This document shows, piece after piece, positions 1-9,600 of a DNA stretch of 32,644 bases. This DNA comes from an uncultured beta proteobacterium (GTDB taxonomy: Bacteria; Pseudomonadota; Gammaproteobacteria; Burkholderiales; Burkholderiaceae_C): the NCBI GenBank assembly GCA_903828665.1, contig CAIKMZ010000057.1, positions 1 to 32,644 on the forward strand. Direction: 5' to 3'. Each line of letters starts with the position of its first letter. The first letter of the stretch is position 1. The notes under the pieces are model-generated. The model saw nothing but the letters and a program-made list of their open reading frames with translations, ran no database searches and had not been told where the DNA came from. A program made the position numbers and the translations under genes.

Positions 1-2601
1 GGTCAGTTCTGTCAACAGCTTCATCTCATCTTCAAGAAAGAAGTCCCGCTCGCTGGCGTACAGAGCAAGCACGCCTACCGCTTGCTCCGAGACAATCAGC
101 GGCAATACGGCCATGGATCGGACGCCGGCATCGGCGTACTGGTCGCCGAGCAGAACCTGCGGGTCGCCTATCGAATCGTTGGCCACTACGGCGGTCTTCT
201 CCCGGGTGGCCCTGGCGACCATGGAATTGGGTGCAATCTCGCTCGACGACAGCAGACCATGGACGGCGCTCAGAAGGGCCGCATCCTTGCCGGCCGACGC
301 AACCGGGACCGTTCTCATCGTTCTTTGATCCACCATGGCGATCAAGGACATGCGAAAGCCGCCGGCGTCGACGGCGATCCGGCATGCCTCCCGGAACAGT
401 TCATCCGGGTCGCGCACGCGCACGATCAGCGAATTGATGCTGCTCAGCACGGCATAGACGCGATTGAGGCGTTTGATGCTGATTTCCGAGCGCTTGCGTT
501 CCGTGATGTCTTCGGCCATCCCGATGACGTCCTGCGGAAGACCATGTTCGCCCCTCAGCAGGGTCACAAAGAGATTGGCCCAGATCAAGCTTCCGTTCTT
601 GTGAACGTATCGCTTCTCCATGTTGTAGGCCGATATCTTTCCTTCGATCAGCTCGTCGAATTGATTCAGGTCCTTGTCGACGTCTTCGGGATAGGTAAAG
701 TCAGCGAATGTCATCTTTGACAATTCGTCATTGCTGTAGCCGACCATCTTGGACAAGTGCGAATTGGAAATGATCGGGCGGCCCTGCCTGTCCAGCAGCG
801 CGGTCGCAATGGGCGCTTGATCAAAGATGGCGCGGAAGCGCTTCTCGCTGTCTCGAACCAGGCGCTCGCCGTGCTTGCGCTCGGTGATGTCGCGAATGGC
901 CGCTATAACCAGAGTCCCTTCGGCCGTGTCCAACGGGCTCAGGCTGATTTCCACAGGAAATTCGGTTCCGTCCTTGCGCAGTCCGAACAGTTCGAGTCCC
1001 GCGCCCATCGGCCGGGCACGCGGGTTCTCGAAAAAGGTGTTTCGCTTTTCCGGATGCTTTCGACGCAGGAGCTTCGGCACGAGTATGTCGACCTTCTGCC
1101 CCAGCAGATCTTCGCGGCGCCAGCCAAACAGATGGACTGCCTGGGCGTTGAGCAGCAATATGACGGCGTCCTGATTGACGATGACCATGGCGTCGGGCGC
1201 GGCCTCCAGCAGGTCCTTGAACTTCTGCTCCGCCTTCTTGCGCTCGGTGATGTCGCGAAAGTACCAGACTCTTCCGTAATACTTGCCGTCAGCTCCAACG
1301 GCTGGCGCGCAATACCGGTCGATGATTCTTCCGTCTTTCAACGCGACTTCCTCGCGACTCGTTTCGTCGCGGTGATGTTTCAGATAGTCGATCCGTTCGA
1401 GAAACGCCGCCGGATTCGCGGTTTGGTCGGCGACCGCCTGAAGGACGGGCGCATCCAGACGGGCGATCAGGAGATGCGGGGGGAGCGGCCACAGGTCGAT
1501 GAAATGCTGGTTGAACGAGAGGATGCCCTGGTTCTCATCGAGAACCAGCATGGCATCGAGCAAGGTCTCCTGCTGCGTCTGCAGGATGGTGTTCTTGAAT
1601 ACGATCTCTTCCTCGGCCTGCTGGCGCCGGAATTCACCGGCAAAGTTGTCCAGCGCAAAGCTGATATTGGCGGTCATCTCGACAAGCAGCGCGCGCGCCG
1701 ATTCGTCGAAGGCGTTGACCTCGCTGGCGTAGAGGGTGAAAGCGCCGACGACGCCGCCGTTTCTGTGCAGGGGCAGAGAGGCTGACGCGGCCAGGCCAGC
1801 ACGCGCAGCACGCTCATGCCAGGTCACGGTCATCGGGTCATTGAGGAAGTCCTGACACCAGGACGGTTCATCCCTGCCGATCGCGGTGCCGGTGGGGCTC
1901 GGACCGAACGGGCTGTCGGCATCAACCGAGATATTCACGCTTTTCAGGTACCCGGTCTCATCGCCGACACTGGCGACCGGTCGCACCATGCGGGTCTCGG
2001 CGTCAATGAGGCCGACCCACGCCATCTTGACGCCGCCGGTCCGGACTGCAGCCCGGCAGATCTCGAGGAACAGGTCTTCCTCGCTGGCACAGTGCATGAT
2101 GGCGTAGTTGCACTGGCTCAGTGCCGCGTAGAGTCGCGTTTGCCGCTGGATCTTCTCGCGGTCTGCATGGCGCTCGCTGATGTTGCGGATGTTGCACTGG
2201 ATGACCGTCAGGCCTTCGCAGTCGTAAGCGTTGCTGACGAATTCAACCGGCACGATGGCCCCGGCCTTGGTCTTGAGCGGAAGATCCTTGTAGCGGACAT
2301 AACCCTGCGTCTGCAGTTGCGCGAACATCTCCTTGCTCTGCGCGATGTCCGCAAACGAACCCACTTCCCAAAGCTTCTTCCCCAGGAATTCGGCATGCGA
2401 GTAGCCCAGCATCTCGATCAGGTAAGGGTTGACGTCTTCGATCTGGGCGGTATCCGCATTCAAAAGCAGAATGCCGTCCTGGGCGGTTTCAAAGAGGCGC
2501 CGGTAGCGGCTTTCGGACAAGCGCAGCGCTTTGAGTGCGGGGTCGCCGGGCGCATCGCGTGCCTGCGCGTTGGTCGGTTGGGGTGAGCTGGGGTTCTTCA
2601 T
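1..2601 (-). CDS. Multi-PAS/GAF sensory protein, C-terminus cut by window edge
   Basis: The ATG at 2601-2599 opens a frame that runs without a stop to base 1, giving 867 codons with the C-terminus outside the window. Domain order from reading the protein: PAS about 30-145 (ends in an NISER motif), GAF about 150-320, a degenerate PAS about 340-455 (ends FRDITERK), PAS about 458-578 (IRDITERK), PAS about 583-704 (AEDITERK), then a second GAF from about 708 that is still open at the edge. The repeated DITER-type ends of the PAS C-caps are diagnostic. No transmembrane segment is visible, so it should be cytoplasmic. The output domain (histidine kinase, GGDEF or GGDEF-EAL) must lie to the left and cannot be named. 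It is divergent from the thioesterase gene. Long frames on the opposite strand here lack any family signature. Confidence 0.88.
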   Translation of the reverse strand, partial: MKNPSSPQPTNAQARDAPGDPALKALRLSESRYRRLFETAQDGILLLNADTAQIEDVNPYLIEMLGYSHAEFLGKKLWEVGSFADIAQSKEMFAQLQTQGYVRYKDLPLKTKAGAIVPVEFVSNAYDCEGLTVIQCNIRNISERHADREKIQRQTRLYAALSQCNYAIMHCASEEDLFLEICRAAVRTGGVKMAWVGLIDAETRMVRPVASVGDETGYLKSVNISVDADSPFGPSPTGTAIGRDEPSWCQDFLNDPMTVTWHERAARAGLAASASLPLHRNGGVVGAFTLYASEVNAFDESARALLVEMTANISFALDNFAGEFRRQQAEEEIVFKNTILQTQQETLLDAMLVLDENQGILSFNQHFIDLWPLPPHLLIARLDAPVLQAVADQTANPAAFLERIDYLKHHRDETSREEVALKDGRIIDRYCAPAVGADGKYYGRVWYFRDITERKKAEQKFKDLLEAAPDAMVIVNQDAVILLLNAQAVHLFGWRREDLLGQKVDILVPKLLRRKHPEKRNTFFENPRARPMGAGLELFGLRKDGTEFPVEISLSPLDTAEGTLVIAAIRDITERKHGERLVRDSEKRFRAIFDQAPIATALLDRQGRPIISNSHLSKMVGYSNDELSKMTFADFTYPEDVDKDLNQFDELIEGKISAYNMEKRYVHKNGSLIWANLFVTLLRGEHGLPQDVIGMAEDITERKRSEISIKRLNRVYAVLSSINSLIVRVRDPDELFREACRIAVDAGGFRMSLIAMVDQRTMRTVPVASAGKDAALLSAVHGLLSSSEIAPNSMVARATREKTAVVANDSIGDPQVLLGDQYADAGVRSMAVLPLIVSEQAVGVLALYASERDFFLEDEMKLLTELT

Positions 2602-2851
2602 TGACAGAGGTCTTCCTGAGGCATGCGCCAATGCAGGCGTGTGACCGCAACGCGAGGTCAAAATCGACGCTCACTCTGCTTGAATCGAACAGTGTCAGCC
2701 CGTTTGCCGTGACTGTCCGCGCGCTAGCGCACAGAGTGATTCCTGCCGCCATGGCGCAAAGCACGCAAGGGAGTTGATGATGCACGCATCTGTCCGTACG
2801 CCGATTGCCTGAATCTGTGCACGCCGAGCCCGGCCGATCCGGGAAGTTACG
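2602..2851. other. Divergent intergenic region, 250 bp
   Basis: This gap separates the divergent PAS/GAF sensor and thioesterase genes and should hold both promoters. It contains a perfect 10-bp palindrome, GCGCTAGCGC, at 2721-2730. I see no convincing -35/-10 pair, RNA gene or coding frame with family resemblance. Confidence 0.5.
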
Positions 2852-3331
2852 ATGGACCTCTTTCAAACCCGCACCACTCCCATGCCCCGCATTCAGCTCA
2901 GCCCCGCCGCCAGTTACCCGTTCGCCACCGAGATGCAGATCTACATCAGCCATGTCAACCAGGGCGGGCATCTGGACAACGCGCAGTTGCTGACGCTGGC
3001 GTCCGAGGCGCGGGTGCGTTTCTTCAAGGCGCTGGGCTACTTCGAGTCGGGCGTGGAGGGCGCGCTGATCGTGGTGGCGGACATCGTGGCGCAGTACAAG
3101 TCCGAGGGCTTTCACGGCGAGACCATGCGCGTCGAGATGAATCCGGCCGACTTCAACAAGTACGGCTTCGACCTGCAGTTCCGCATGAGCGAGGTGACGA
3201 CCGCTCGCGAGGTGGCGCTGGGCAAGATCGGCATCGTCTTCATCAGGCGCGAGGACCGCAAGATCACACCTGTGCCGCCGGCCTTTCTGGCGCAGGTGGA
3301 GCAGTTTCGGGTGGCTTCTACCCGACGGTGA
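2852..3331 (+). CDS. Hotdog-fold thioesterase (4HBT-like)
   Basis: This 159-residue protein resembles small acyl-CoA thioesterases of the 4-hydroxybenzoyl-CoA thioesterase superfamily. The segment HVNQGGHLDNAQLL followed by SEARVRFF matches the N-terminal active-site loop and start of the central helix of the subgroup whose usual pattern is D-[IL]-N-Y-G-G-H-L-G-N. Here the usual Asp is His and the last Gly before Asn is Asp. The ATG at 2852 is preceded by GGGAAG; a second in-frame ATG at 2882 lacks a ribosome site and would also keep the whole fold. The 3' end overlaps the convergent diguanylate cyclase by 14 bp. The substrate cannot be deduced, and nothing links it functionally to its neighbours. 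Confidence 0.8.
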   Translation: MDLFQTRTTPMPRIQLSPAASYPFATEMQIYISHVNQGGHLDNAQLLTLASEARVRFFKALGYFESGVEGALIVVADIVAQYKSEGFHGETMRVEMNPADFNKYGFDLQFRMSEVTTAREVALGKIGIVFIRREDRKITPVPPAFLAQVEQFRVASTRR

Positions 3332-4994
3332 GACGGCCCTTGCCGAGCTCCTTGGCCCGGTACATGGCGCGGTCCGCCCGGATCAGCAGCGTGTCGATAT
3401 CGTTCGCCGACTCCGGATAGCCTGCAATGCCGATGCTGGCGGCTATCGACAGCGCCGTCGCGCCGATCTGATACGGCTGCGACAGCGCGTCGATGATGTG
3501 CCCGCCGAAGGTCTCGGCGTCGGACAGCTCGGTGCCGATCAATGCGACCGCGAATTCATCACCACCGAGTCGCGCGGCAATATCGGACTGCCGGGTGGCA
3601 TTGGTTATTCGTGCGGACACTTCGCACAGCAGTTGATCGCCCACATCGTGACCGTATTGATCATTCACCGCCTTGAAGCCGTCGAGATCGATGTACAGAA
3701 TCGCCAGCCGGCTCTGGTTGCGTTGGCACAGCGCGAGCTGCCCGGTGACCACCGCTTCGAACAGGGTCCGGTTCGCCAGCCCCGTCAAGCCGTCGTGGTG
3801 CGCGCGGTAATCGCTTTGCTGCAGCGCGTTCGCAGCGTCGAGCAGCGCCTGACCCAGCTTGTCGGCCTCCTTGAAATGCAAGCGCGGAACAACGACAGCC
3901 TCGCCCGAACCGAGCGCCTTGGCGGGTTCAATCAGCGCCTTGACGGATTCGGCAACCCGCCCGCCAAAATGCCAGGCCCAGGAAATGGCCAGCAGCAAGG
4001 CAGCAAACGTGGCGGCGATCAGCCATGTCAAGGTGTGCTTCAGCCCTGCCGTCAGGTCATCGAGCGGTATTCCGAGCACGATGCCCCAGCGCGTCACCGG
4101 CGATTGGCTGAACACCGTCAGCGCTGGCGTGCCATCGAGGTTGTTGCCTTCCAGACTGCCGAGCGACGCGTGCGTCATGTCCAGCATCAGGGTCGAACTG
4201 AGTTTGCGGCCCTGAAATTTCTCGATGTCCTGCGAGCGCATCACGATGCTGCCGGCATTGTCGGCAATGGTCGAACGCCAGCTGGCGGGAAATCCCTGCT
4301 CTGCCAGCAACGGCGCGAGCTGGCGCGGCGCGACGTTGGCGGCGATCGAATACACGGTGTCGCCGTCACGCTTGACCGGGACCACAACCGAGAAGACCGC
4401 ATGGCCGGTGAACGGGTCGGTGAACAATTCGGAAATTCCTGGTTCGCCTTTCTTCGTGATGTGTTTCAATGCTGGCGGGATCTCCGGTCTGGCTGGCAAT
4501 TCCGCCATGGATGGGTTGGTCGTGCTCAGCATCTTCCCGTCGGCACCCCACACCACGATGTTCTCGGCATGGATGTCCTGCAGCGCCGTCAGCGCGCGGT
4601 CACCGAAGCCGCCGAGATCGCCCGTCGCGAGGCGATGCGAAGTTCCCAGCACCCGCAGGGCGGCCTCCGTTCTGGCAAAGTCCTGATCCAGCATGAAGCT
4701 CAGCGCGCGCGCCCGCGATGTGGCGCTGATCGCCAACTGCTCGCGTTCGAGTTCGTAGTAATTCAGAATCAGGAACACCGACACCGCCGCAATGGGCAGC
4801 ACGCAACCGGCAACCAGACCGGCAAGGTGCCAGCGGATGCCAAGCGCCTTCATGCCTGCCAGTGAGGGCAGGCTAGGCCCTGTCTTCTCTGGGACGGGTT
4901 CAACCATCGACCGCGCAGCGTTGAGCTTGAAGTGTGACTGCTCGATATTGTGAGGCCGTTTTCCCGGCTCGACCAGTTCATTCGTCAAGTTCAA
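3318..4994 (-). CDS. Membrane diguanylate cyclase (Cache-like sensor + GGDEF)
   Basis: Makes c-di-GMP from two GTP. From the TTG start the protein has 558 residues: a polar N-terminus, TM1 about 55-78, a periplasmic region about 80-318 with a dCache look (paired signals such as IVVWGADGKMLSTT and ITRWGIVLGIPLDDL-like ends), TM2 about 321-343, a linker, and a GGDEF domain about 395-558. The active-site motif GGDEF is intact at 477-481, and an RxxD inhibitory site (RQSD, 468-471) sits exactly five residues before it, so product inhibition is expected. There is no EAL domain. The TTG start (4994-4992) overlaps the upstream ABC gene by 17 bp. In-frame ATGs at 4907 and 4853 are alternatives, and the latter begins just before TM1. 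It is the last gene of the proposed signalling operon and converges on the thioesterase. Confidence 0.9.
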   Translation of the reverse strand: MNLTNELVEPGKRPHNIEQSHFKLNAARSMVEPVPEKTGPSLPSLAGMKALGIRWHLAGLVAGCVLPIAAVSVFLILNYYELEREQLAISATSRARALSFMLDQDFARTEAALRVLGTSHRLATGDLGGFGDRALTALQDIHAENIVVWGADGKMLSTTNPSMAELPARPEIPPALKHITKKGEPGISELFTDPFTGHAVFSVVVPVKRDGDTVYSIAANVAPRQLAPLLAEQGFPASWRSTIADNAGSIVMRSQDIEKFQGRKLSSTLMLDMTHASLGSLEGNNLDGTPALTVFSQSPVTRWGIVLGIPLDDLTAGLKHTLTWLIAATFAALLLAISWAWHFGGRVAESVKALIEPAKALGSGEAVVVPRLHFKEADKLGQALLDAANALQQSDYRAHHDGLTGLANRTLFEAVVTGQLALCQRNQSRLAILYIDLDGFKAVNDQYGHDVGDQLLCEVSARITNATRQSDIAARLGGDEFAVALIGTELSDAETFGGHIIDALSQPYQIGATALSIAASIGIAGYPESANDIDTLLIRADRAMYRAKELGKGRLTVG

Positions 4995-5619
4995 TCACCT
5001 GCGCCAGCGCCACGCCCTGTGGCGCCTCGAAGTGCGCCATGACCCAGGCGCGCGTCGGGTGCTCCCCGGCGTCTGCCAGCAGTTCCAGCACGAAGCGGAT
5101 CGAACCCTTGTCGAGTGCGGCAAAAGGATCGTCGAGCAGAACGACCGCGGCGCCGCTGGCGAAGGCGGCTGCCAGCCAGACCTTGCGCTTGGAGCCGGTG
5201 GAGAGCATGTAGAGCGGCTTGGCGAGGTGCGGCGTCAGGCCCAGACCCTCGGCGAGTTCGCCCGTCAAAGCGGCCTGCAGCGATGGGTACTGGTGGCTCA
5301 GCGACTTGAAGCAATCAAGCGCCGAGAGCTGATCAAATTGCGTGCTGCGCGGATCGATCCAGAACACCTGGCGCCGGTAGGCATCGGGCTGCGCGCTGAG
5401 CGTGATGCCATGGATGCTGAGCGTGCCGGCATCGGCGCGGAGGTCACCGGCGAGCAGGCGCAGCAAGGTGGTCTTGCCGCTGCCGTCGCCACCGCGCACG
5501 AGTGTGACGCCGGGTCCGATGCGCGCCGACCAGTTCGTGAACAGGGCTCGCTGCGGGTGGGCAAAGCACAGGCCGTCGGCCCGCAGGATGACGGAGGTAG
5601 GGGTGGCGCCGGTTTCGAT
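4978..5619 (-). CDS. Stand-alone ABC transporter ATP-binding protein with non-canonical start
   Basis: An ABC ATPase of about 213 residues, similar in size to CcmA-like subunits. Counting from the ATC at 5619: Walker A GGDGSGKT at 43-50, a variant signature LSTGSKRK at 139-146, and Walker B VVLLDDPFAALD at 159-170. In Walker B the usual catalytic Glu is Asp. The first ATG/GTG/TTG in frame is the GTG at 5499, only two residues before Walker A, which would remove the first beta strands. The frame stays open with ABC-like sequence (LRADGLCFAHP) back to about 5620. AGGA lies seven bases before the ATC, so that is the likeliest start, unless there is a sequencing error. No permease is encoded nearby. 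The gene sits 28 bp after the response regulator stop and overlaps the diguanylate cyclase start. Confidence 0.75.
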   Translation of the reverse strand: METGATPTSVILRADGLCFAHPQRALFTNWSARIGPGVTLVRGGDGSGKTTLLRLLAGDLRADAGTLSIHGITLSAQPDAYRRQVFWIDPRSTQFDQLSALDCFKSLSHQYPSLQAALTGELAEGLGLTPHLAKPLYMLSTGSKRKVWLAAAFASGAAVVLLDDPFAALDKGSIRFVLELLADAGEHPTRAWVMAHFEAPQGVALAQVIELDE

Positions 5620-5647
5620 GGTGGAGTCCTTTGCACGGGTTGGAGCG

Positions 5648-6634
5648 CTAGCCCTCGAACTGCGGATGCAACTGCCGGATGCGGCTCATCGCCATGCCGG
5701 CCGCCGCGGTGCGGGTCTCGACGCCGAGCTTGGCAAAGACGCGCTCCAGGTGCTTCTTCACAGTCATCGGGCTGCTGCCCAGAATATCACCGATGTCGCG
5801 GTTGATCTTGCCCTTGACCACCCAGTACAGCACCTCGGCCTCGCGCGGTGTGAGTTTGAAGGACAGGGCCATGGCGTCGATCACGCTCTCGTCGGACTGC
5901 TCGCGCATGATGATGAGCCAGTCACCGCCACCCTCCGAATCGCCGATCTGCTGATGCAGGCGGAAGGTCAGGCGTTTTGGTCCCAGTTCGATGCTCAGGC
6001 GCGGCGGCTCGATCAGTGCCACCGCGTCGGCCAAATGGCGGCGCAGCCAGGTCAGGACCGGCGTCGGCGTCTGCGGCGCCTCGGTGCCGTAGTAGCGTGC
6101 CAGCAGGTCGCGCGCTAGCGGCGTCTGCCACATCAGCTTGCCGTCGCTGGCGCGCACGGTGATGCTGGCAAAGCCGAAGGCGTCGAGCGCATTGCGCGCC
6201 TGGCGTCGCTCGCGCGCGCCCTGAAGGTGCACCTGCATGCGGGCCAGCACCTCCTTGGGCTTGATCGGCTTGGTGACGTAGTCGACACCGCCGGCGTCGA
6301 GCGCGGCCACCAGATACTCGGTCTCGGTCAGGCCGGTCATGAAGATGATCGGGATGTGCGCGGTCTGCGGCGCTGCTTTCAGCCGCCTGGCGACCTCGAA
6401 GCCGTCCATGCCGGGCATCATGGCGTCGAGCAGCACGATGTCGGGCAGCGCCTGCGCCGCGCGCGCCAAGGCCGCCTCGCCGCTGGTGGCCAGCAGCACG
6501 GTGTAGCCCGATTCGTCGAGCGCGTCGTGTAGCACCGCGAGGTTGTCGGGCACGTCGTCCACGATCAGCACGACGTCGCTGTTGGCGCGGTCCAGCGTCA
6601 GGTCCAGGGGTTTCGACGGCGGGCTAGGTTTCAT
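5648..6634 (-). CDS. Response regulator, REC + LuxR-type HTH
   Basis: This 328-residue protein has an N-terminal receiver domain (about 20-140) with acidic pair D26/D27, phosphoacceptor D70 in VLLDAMMPGMDG, T100 and K122, all in canonical places. A middle region of about 110 residues (150-255) has no family I can name. The C-terminal LuxR/NarL-type helix-turn-helix (about 258-322) contains LTPREAEVLYWVVKGKINRDIG and a recognition helix around TVKKHLERVFAKLG. It should bind DNA when phosphorylated. The ATG overlaps the end of the permease-kinase gene by 11 bp (AATGAAACCTAG), implying translational coupling, so that kinase is its likely partner. Likely targets are its own operon, the divergent urease operon or both, but no binding site is known. 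Confidence 0.93.
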   Translation of the reverse strand: MKPSPPSKPLDLTLDRANSDVVLIVDDVPDNLAVLHDALDESGYTVLLATSGEAALARAAQALPDIVLLDAMMPGMDGFEVARRLKAAPQTAHIPIIFMTGLTETEYLVAALDAGGVDYVTKPIKPKEVLARMQVHLQGARERRQARNALDAFGFASITVRASDGKLMWQTPLARDLLARYYGTEAPQTPTPVLTWLRRHLADAVALIEPPRLSIELGPKRLTFRLHQQIGDSEGGGDWLIIMREQSDESVIDAMALSFKLTPREAEVLYWVVKGKINRDIGDILGSSPMTVKKHLERVFAKLGVETRTAAAGMAMSRIRQLHPQFEG

Positions 6635-9600
6635 TGGCGGCTGTGTTCAATAGCTGGCCCATGGCCTCGAACTGGAATTGCCTGGCCAGGCCGCGCAGGC
6701 TGGCGACGAAGGCCGCGCTCTCGGGCTGCGCGCTTTCGATGGCGTCGAGCTGGTTGATGATGCCGCGGTAGTAGCCCAGGCTCACCACTTCGCGCAGTGC
6801 ATCGAGCTGGGCGGGCGCCGGGTAGACCGTTGCGCTCGGTTGCGCCAGCGGGGTCGGCGCGGCGGCGGGCGGCGCGCTGAGCCATTCGAGGCCGAGGCGG
6901 CGCTCCAGCCAGTCCAGCAGTTCGGAGTGGCGCAGCGGTTTGAGGATGAAGTCCTGCGCCGGAATGCCGACATCGTTCTCCAGGGTCTGGTCGAAGGCGT
7001 TGGCCGAAACGATGGCGATCTGCGCCTTGGGCTGCGCCGTCTCCGCTTCGAACTTGCGCACGCGGCGGATCGTCTCCCAGCCGTCGATGCCGGGCATGGC
7101 CAGGTCCATCAGGATGACATCGCTGCGGTAGCCGCTGGCCAGCAGGTCTAGGCAGTCGTGGCCGCTGGCGGCGGTGCGCAGCTCGAAGCCCAGCGGGTGC
7201 AGCAGGTTGACGAGCAGATCCCGGTCGGCCTCCTCGTTGTCCACCACCAGCACGCGCCGGCGCACGCCGGAGTAGGCCAGGCGCGGTGCGGACGCCGCGG
7301 CGCGGTGCCGCTGCACGGCAGCGCCGGCGGCGACATGGACCTCGGGCAGGAACAGCTTGACCCTGAAGACTGAGCCGACACCGGGTGTGCTCGTGACGCC
7401 GAGCTCGCCGCCCATCAGGTCGGTCAGCATCTTGGCAATGGTCAGGCCCAGTCCCGAGCCGGGTGCCGTCGCGCCCGGCACGTCGCCGCGCGTGAAGGGC
7501 TCGAAGATGCGCGCCTGCTGCTCGGCCGAGAGGCCGGGGCCGCTGTCCTCGATGGCGATCAGCGCCATCTCGCGCGCGTAGCGGATGCGCAGGCTGACCT
7601 GGCCCTCGCGTGTGAACTTGATGGCGTTGCCCAGCAGGTTGATCAGGATCTGGCGCACCCGTTTCTCGTCGGCGCGCACGACGGCCGGCAGCGCGTTGTC
7701 CTCGTGGTAGTGGAAGGCCAGGCCCTTGGCCTGCGCCTCCAACTCGAAAAGGCTGGCGATCTCCTGCACGAAGTCGGCGAACTGCATCGGCTTTTGCACC
7801 AGCGTCAGGCGTCCGCTTTCGATGTGCGCGATGTCGAGCGTGCCCTCGATCAGCGAGAGCAGGTGCTCGCCGCCGCGCTTGATCACGCTGACCGCCTGCT
7901 TGCGGTGCGCGGGGATGGAGGCGTCCTCGCCCATCAGCTGCGCGTAACCGAGGATGCTGTTGAGCGGCGTGCGCAGCTCATGGCTGATGGCGCTGATGTA
8001 GCGGCTTTTGGCCTGGTTTGCCTGGTCGGCGGCCTGTCGCGCCTGCTCGGCCACGCGGCGCGCGCTCTGCAGCGCCTGATCGGTCTGCCGGTGCGAATCG
8101 ATCTCCTGCATCAACAGGTGCGTCTGCCGGTTCGATTCCTCCTGCGCCACCTGGCGGCTCTTGTGCGCCAGCACCACCCACCAGGCCACCAGCCCGGCGA
8201 TCAGCATCAGTGCCAGATAAGCCTTGAGAAAGCCCGAGCGCAGAGCCAGGCGCGGCGCTTCGAGCATCTGCGTCTGCAGCAGGTCGATGTCACCCACCGC
8301 CTGCGCCAGCGCGCGCAGTTCCTGGTGGTAGAGCAGGCCGAAGACGCTGGCCAGCAGCGGAGCGATCACCAGCATCAGCAGCAGGAAGTAGCCCAGGCCG
8401 TTGTCCAGGTAGGACCAGAGCCGCTGCGGCAGCAGCCAGCGCAGCGCGGCCGACCACTGCGACGAGAGGCTGGCCTGCGGCTTGCACATGTCGCCGCAGC
8501 GCGCGTCGAGCGTGCAGCACAGCGAGCAGATGGCGCCCTGGTAAGCCGGGCAATGCGCCATGTCCGGGCCCTCGTACTCGCGCTCGCAGATCACGCAGCG
8601 CTGCAAGTCATGTCGCTCTGCTGTGCGTGGCGTAGCTGATCTTGCGATATAGAACCTGCCTTGGGTCGCCCAGGCAATCAGCGGCGCCGCGATGAATGCC
8701 GTTCCCAGCGCGATCAACGCCGAGAACGCCTGCGCCAGTTCGCCGAAGAAACCCAGGTGCGCCGTGACCGACAGCAGGGAGGCCAGCGCCATCGCGCCGA
8801 CGCCGACCGGGTTGATGTCGTACAGGTGCGCGCGCTTGAACTCGATGCCCTTGGGCGAGAGCCCGAGCGGCTTGTTGATGACGAGGTCGGCCACCACCGC
8901 CATCATCCAGGCGATGGCGATGTTGGAATACAGGCCGAGCACATCGCCCAAGGCCTGGAACACGTCCATCTCCATCAGCATGAAGGCGATCAGCGTGTTG
9001 AAGACGACCCAGACCACGCGCCCCGGGTGGCTGTGCGTCAGGCGCGAGAAGAAGTTGGACCAGGCGAGCGACCCGGCATAGGCGTTGGTCACGTTGATCT
9101 TGAGCTGCGAGATCACCACCAGCAAGGCGGTGGCGGCAACGGCCCAGCCGTAGTTCGGAAACACGTACTCGTAGGCCGCGAGGTACATCTGGTTCGGGTC
9201 CACGGCGCGGTCCGTTGGCACTGCGTGGGTGATGGCCAGCCAAGCCAGCAGCGCGCCGCCTAGCATCTTGAGCACGCCCAGCACGACCCAGCCCGGGCCG
9301 CCGACCAGCACGCCGAGCCACCAGCGCCGCGCGTTGGCCGGCGTGCGTTCGGGCATGAAGCGCAGGTAGTCGGCCTGCTCGCCCATCTGCGTCATCAAGG
9401 CGATGCCGACCGTGAGCGCGGCACCAAACAGAGGCAGGCGGAAGCCGGCCGTGTTGCCGTGTTCCCCCTTGTAGTGCAGCACGCCGGTGAATGCACCTGG
9501 ATCTTGCATGAACACCACGGCATATGGGACAACCAGCAGCACCAGCCACAGCGGCTGCGTCCAGACCTGCAGCCGGCTGATGGTGGAGACGCCGTGCGTG

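Noticed and set aside
757..1785. Long plus-strand frames over the PAS/GAF sensor (also 82-720 and 1816-2586)
   Set aside because: They lie exactly opposite an uninterrupted minus-strand frame with clear PAS/GAF motifs and show no family features; GC-rich codon bias creates open antisense frames.
2489..3115. Minus-strand frame spanning the sensor start and the thioesterase
   Set aside because: It crosses an intergenic region and runs antisense to a hotdog domain without any family signature.
4978..5499. GTG at 5499 as the start of the ABC ATPase
   Set aside because: It would start two residues before Walker A and drop the conserved N-terminal strands that are still encoded in frame upstream.
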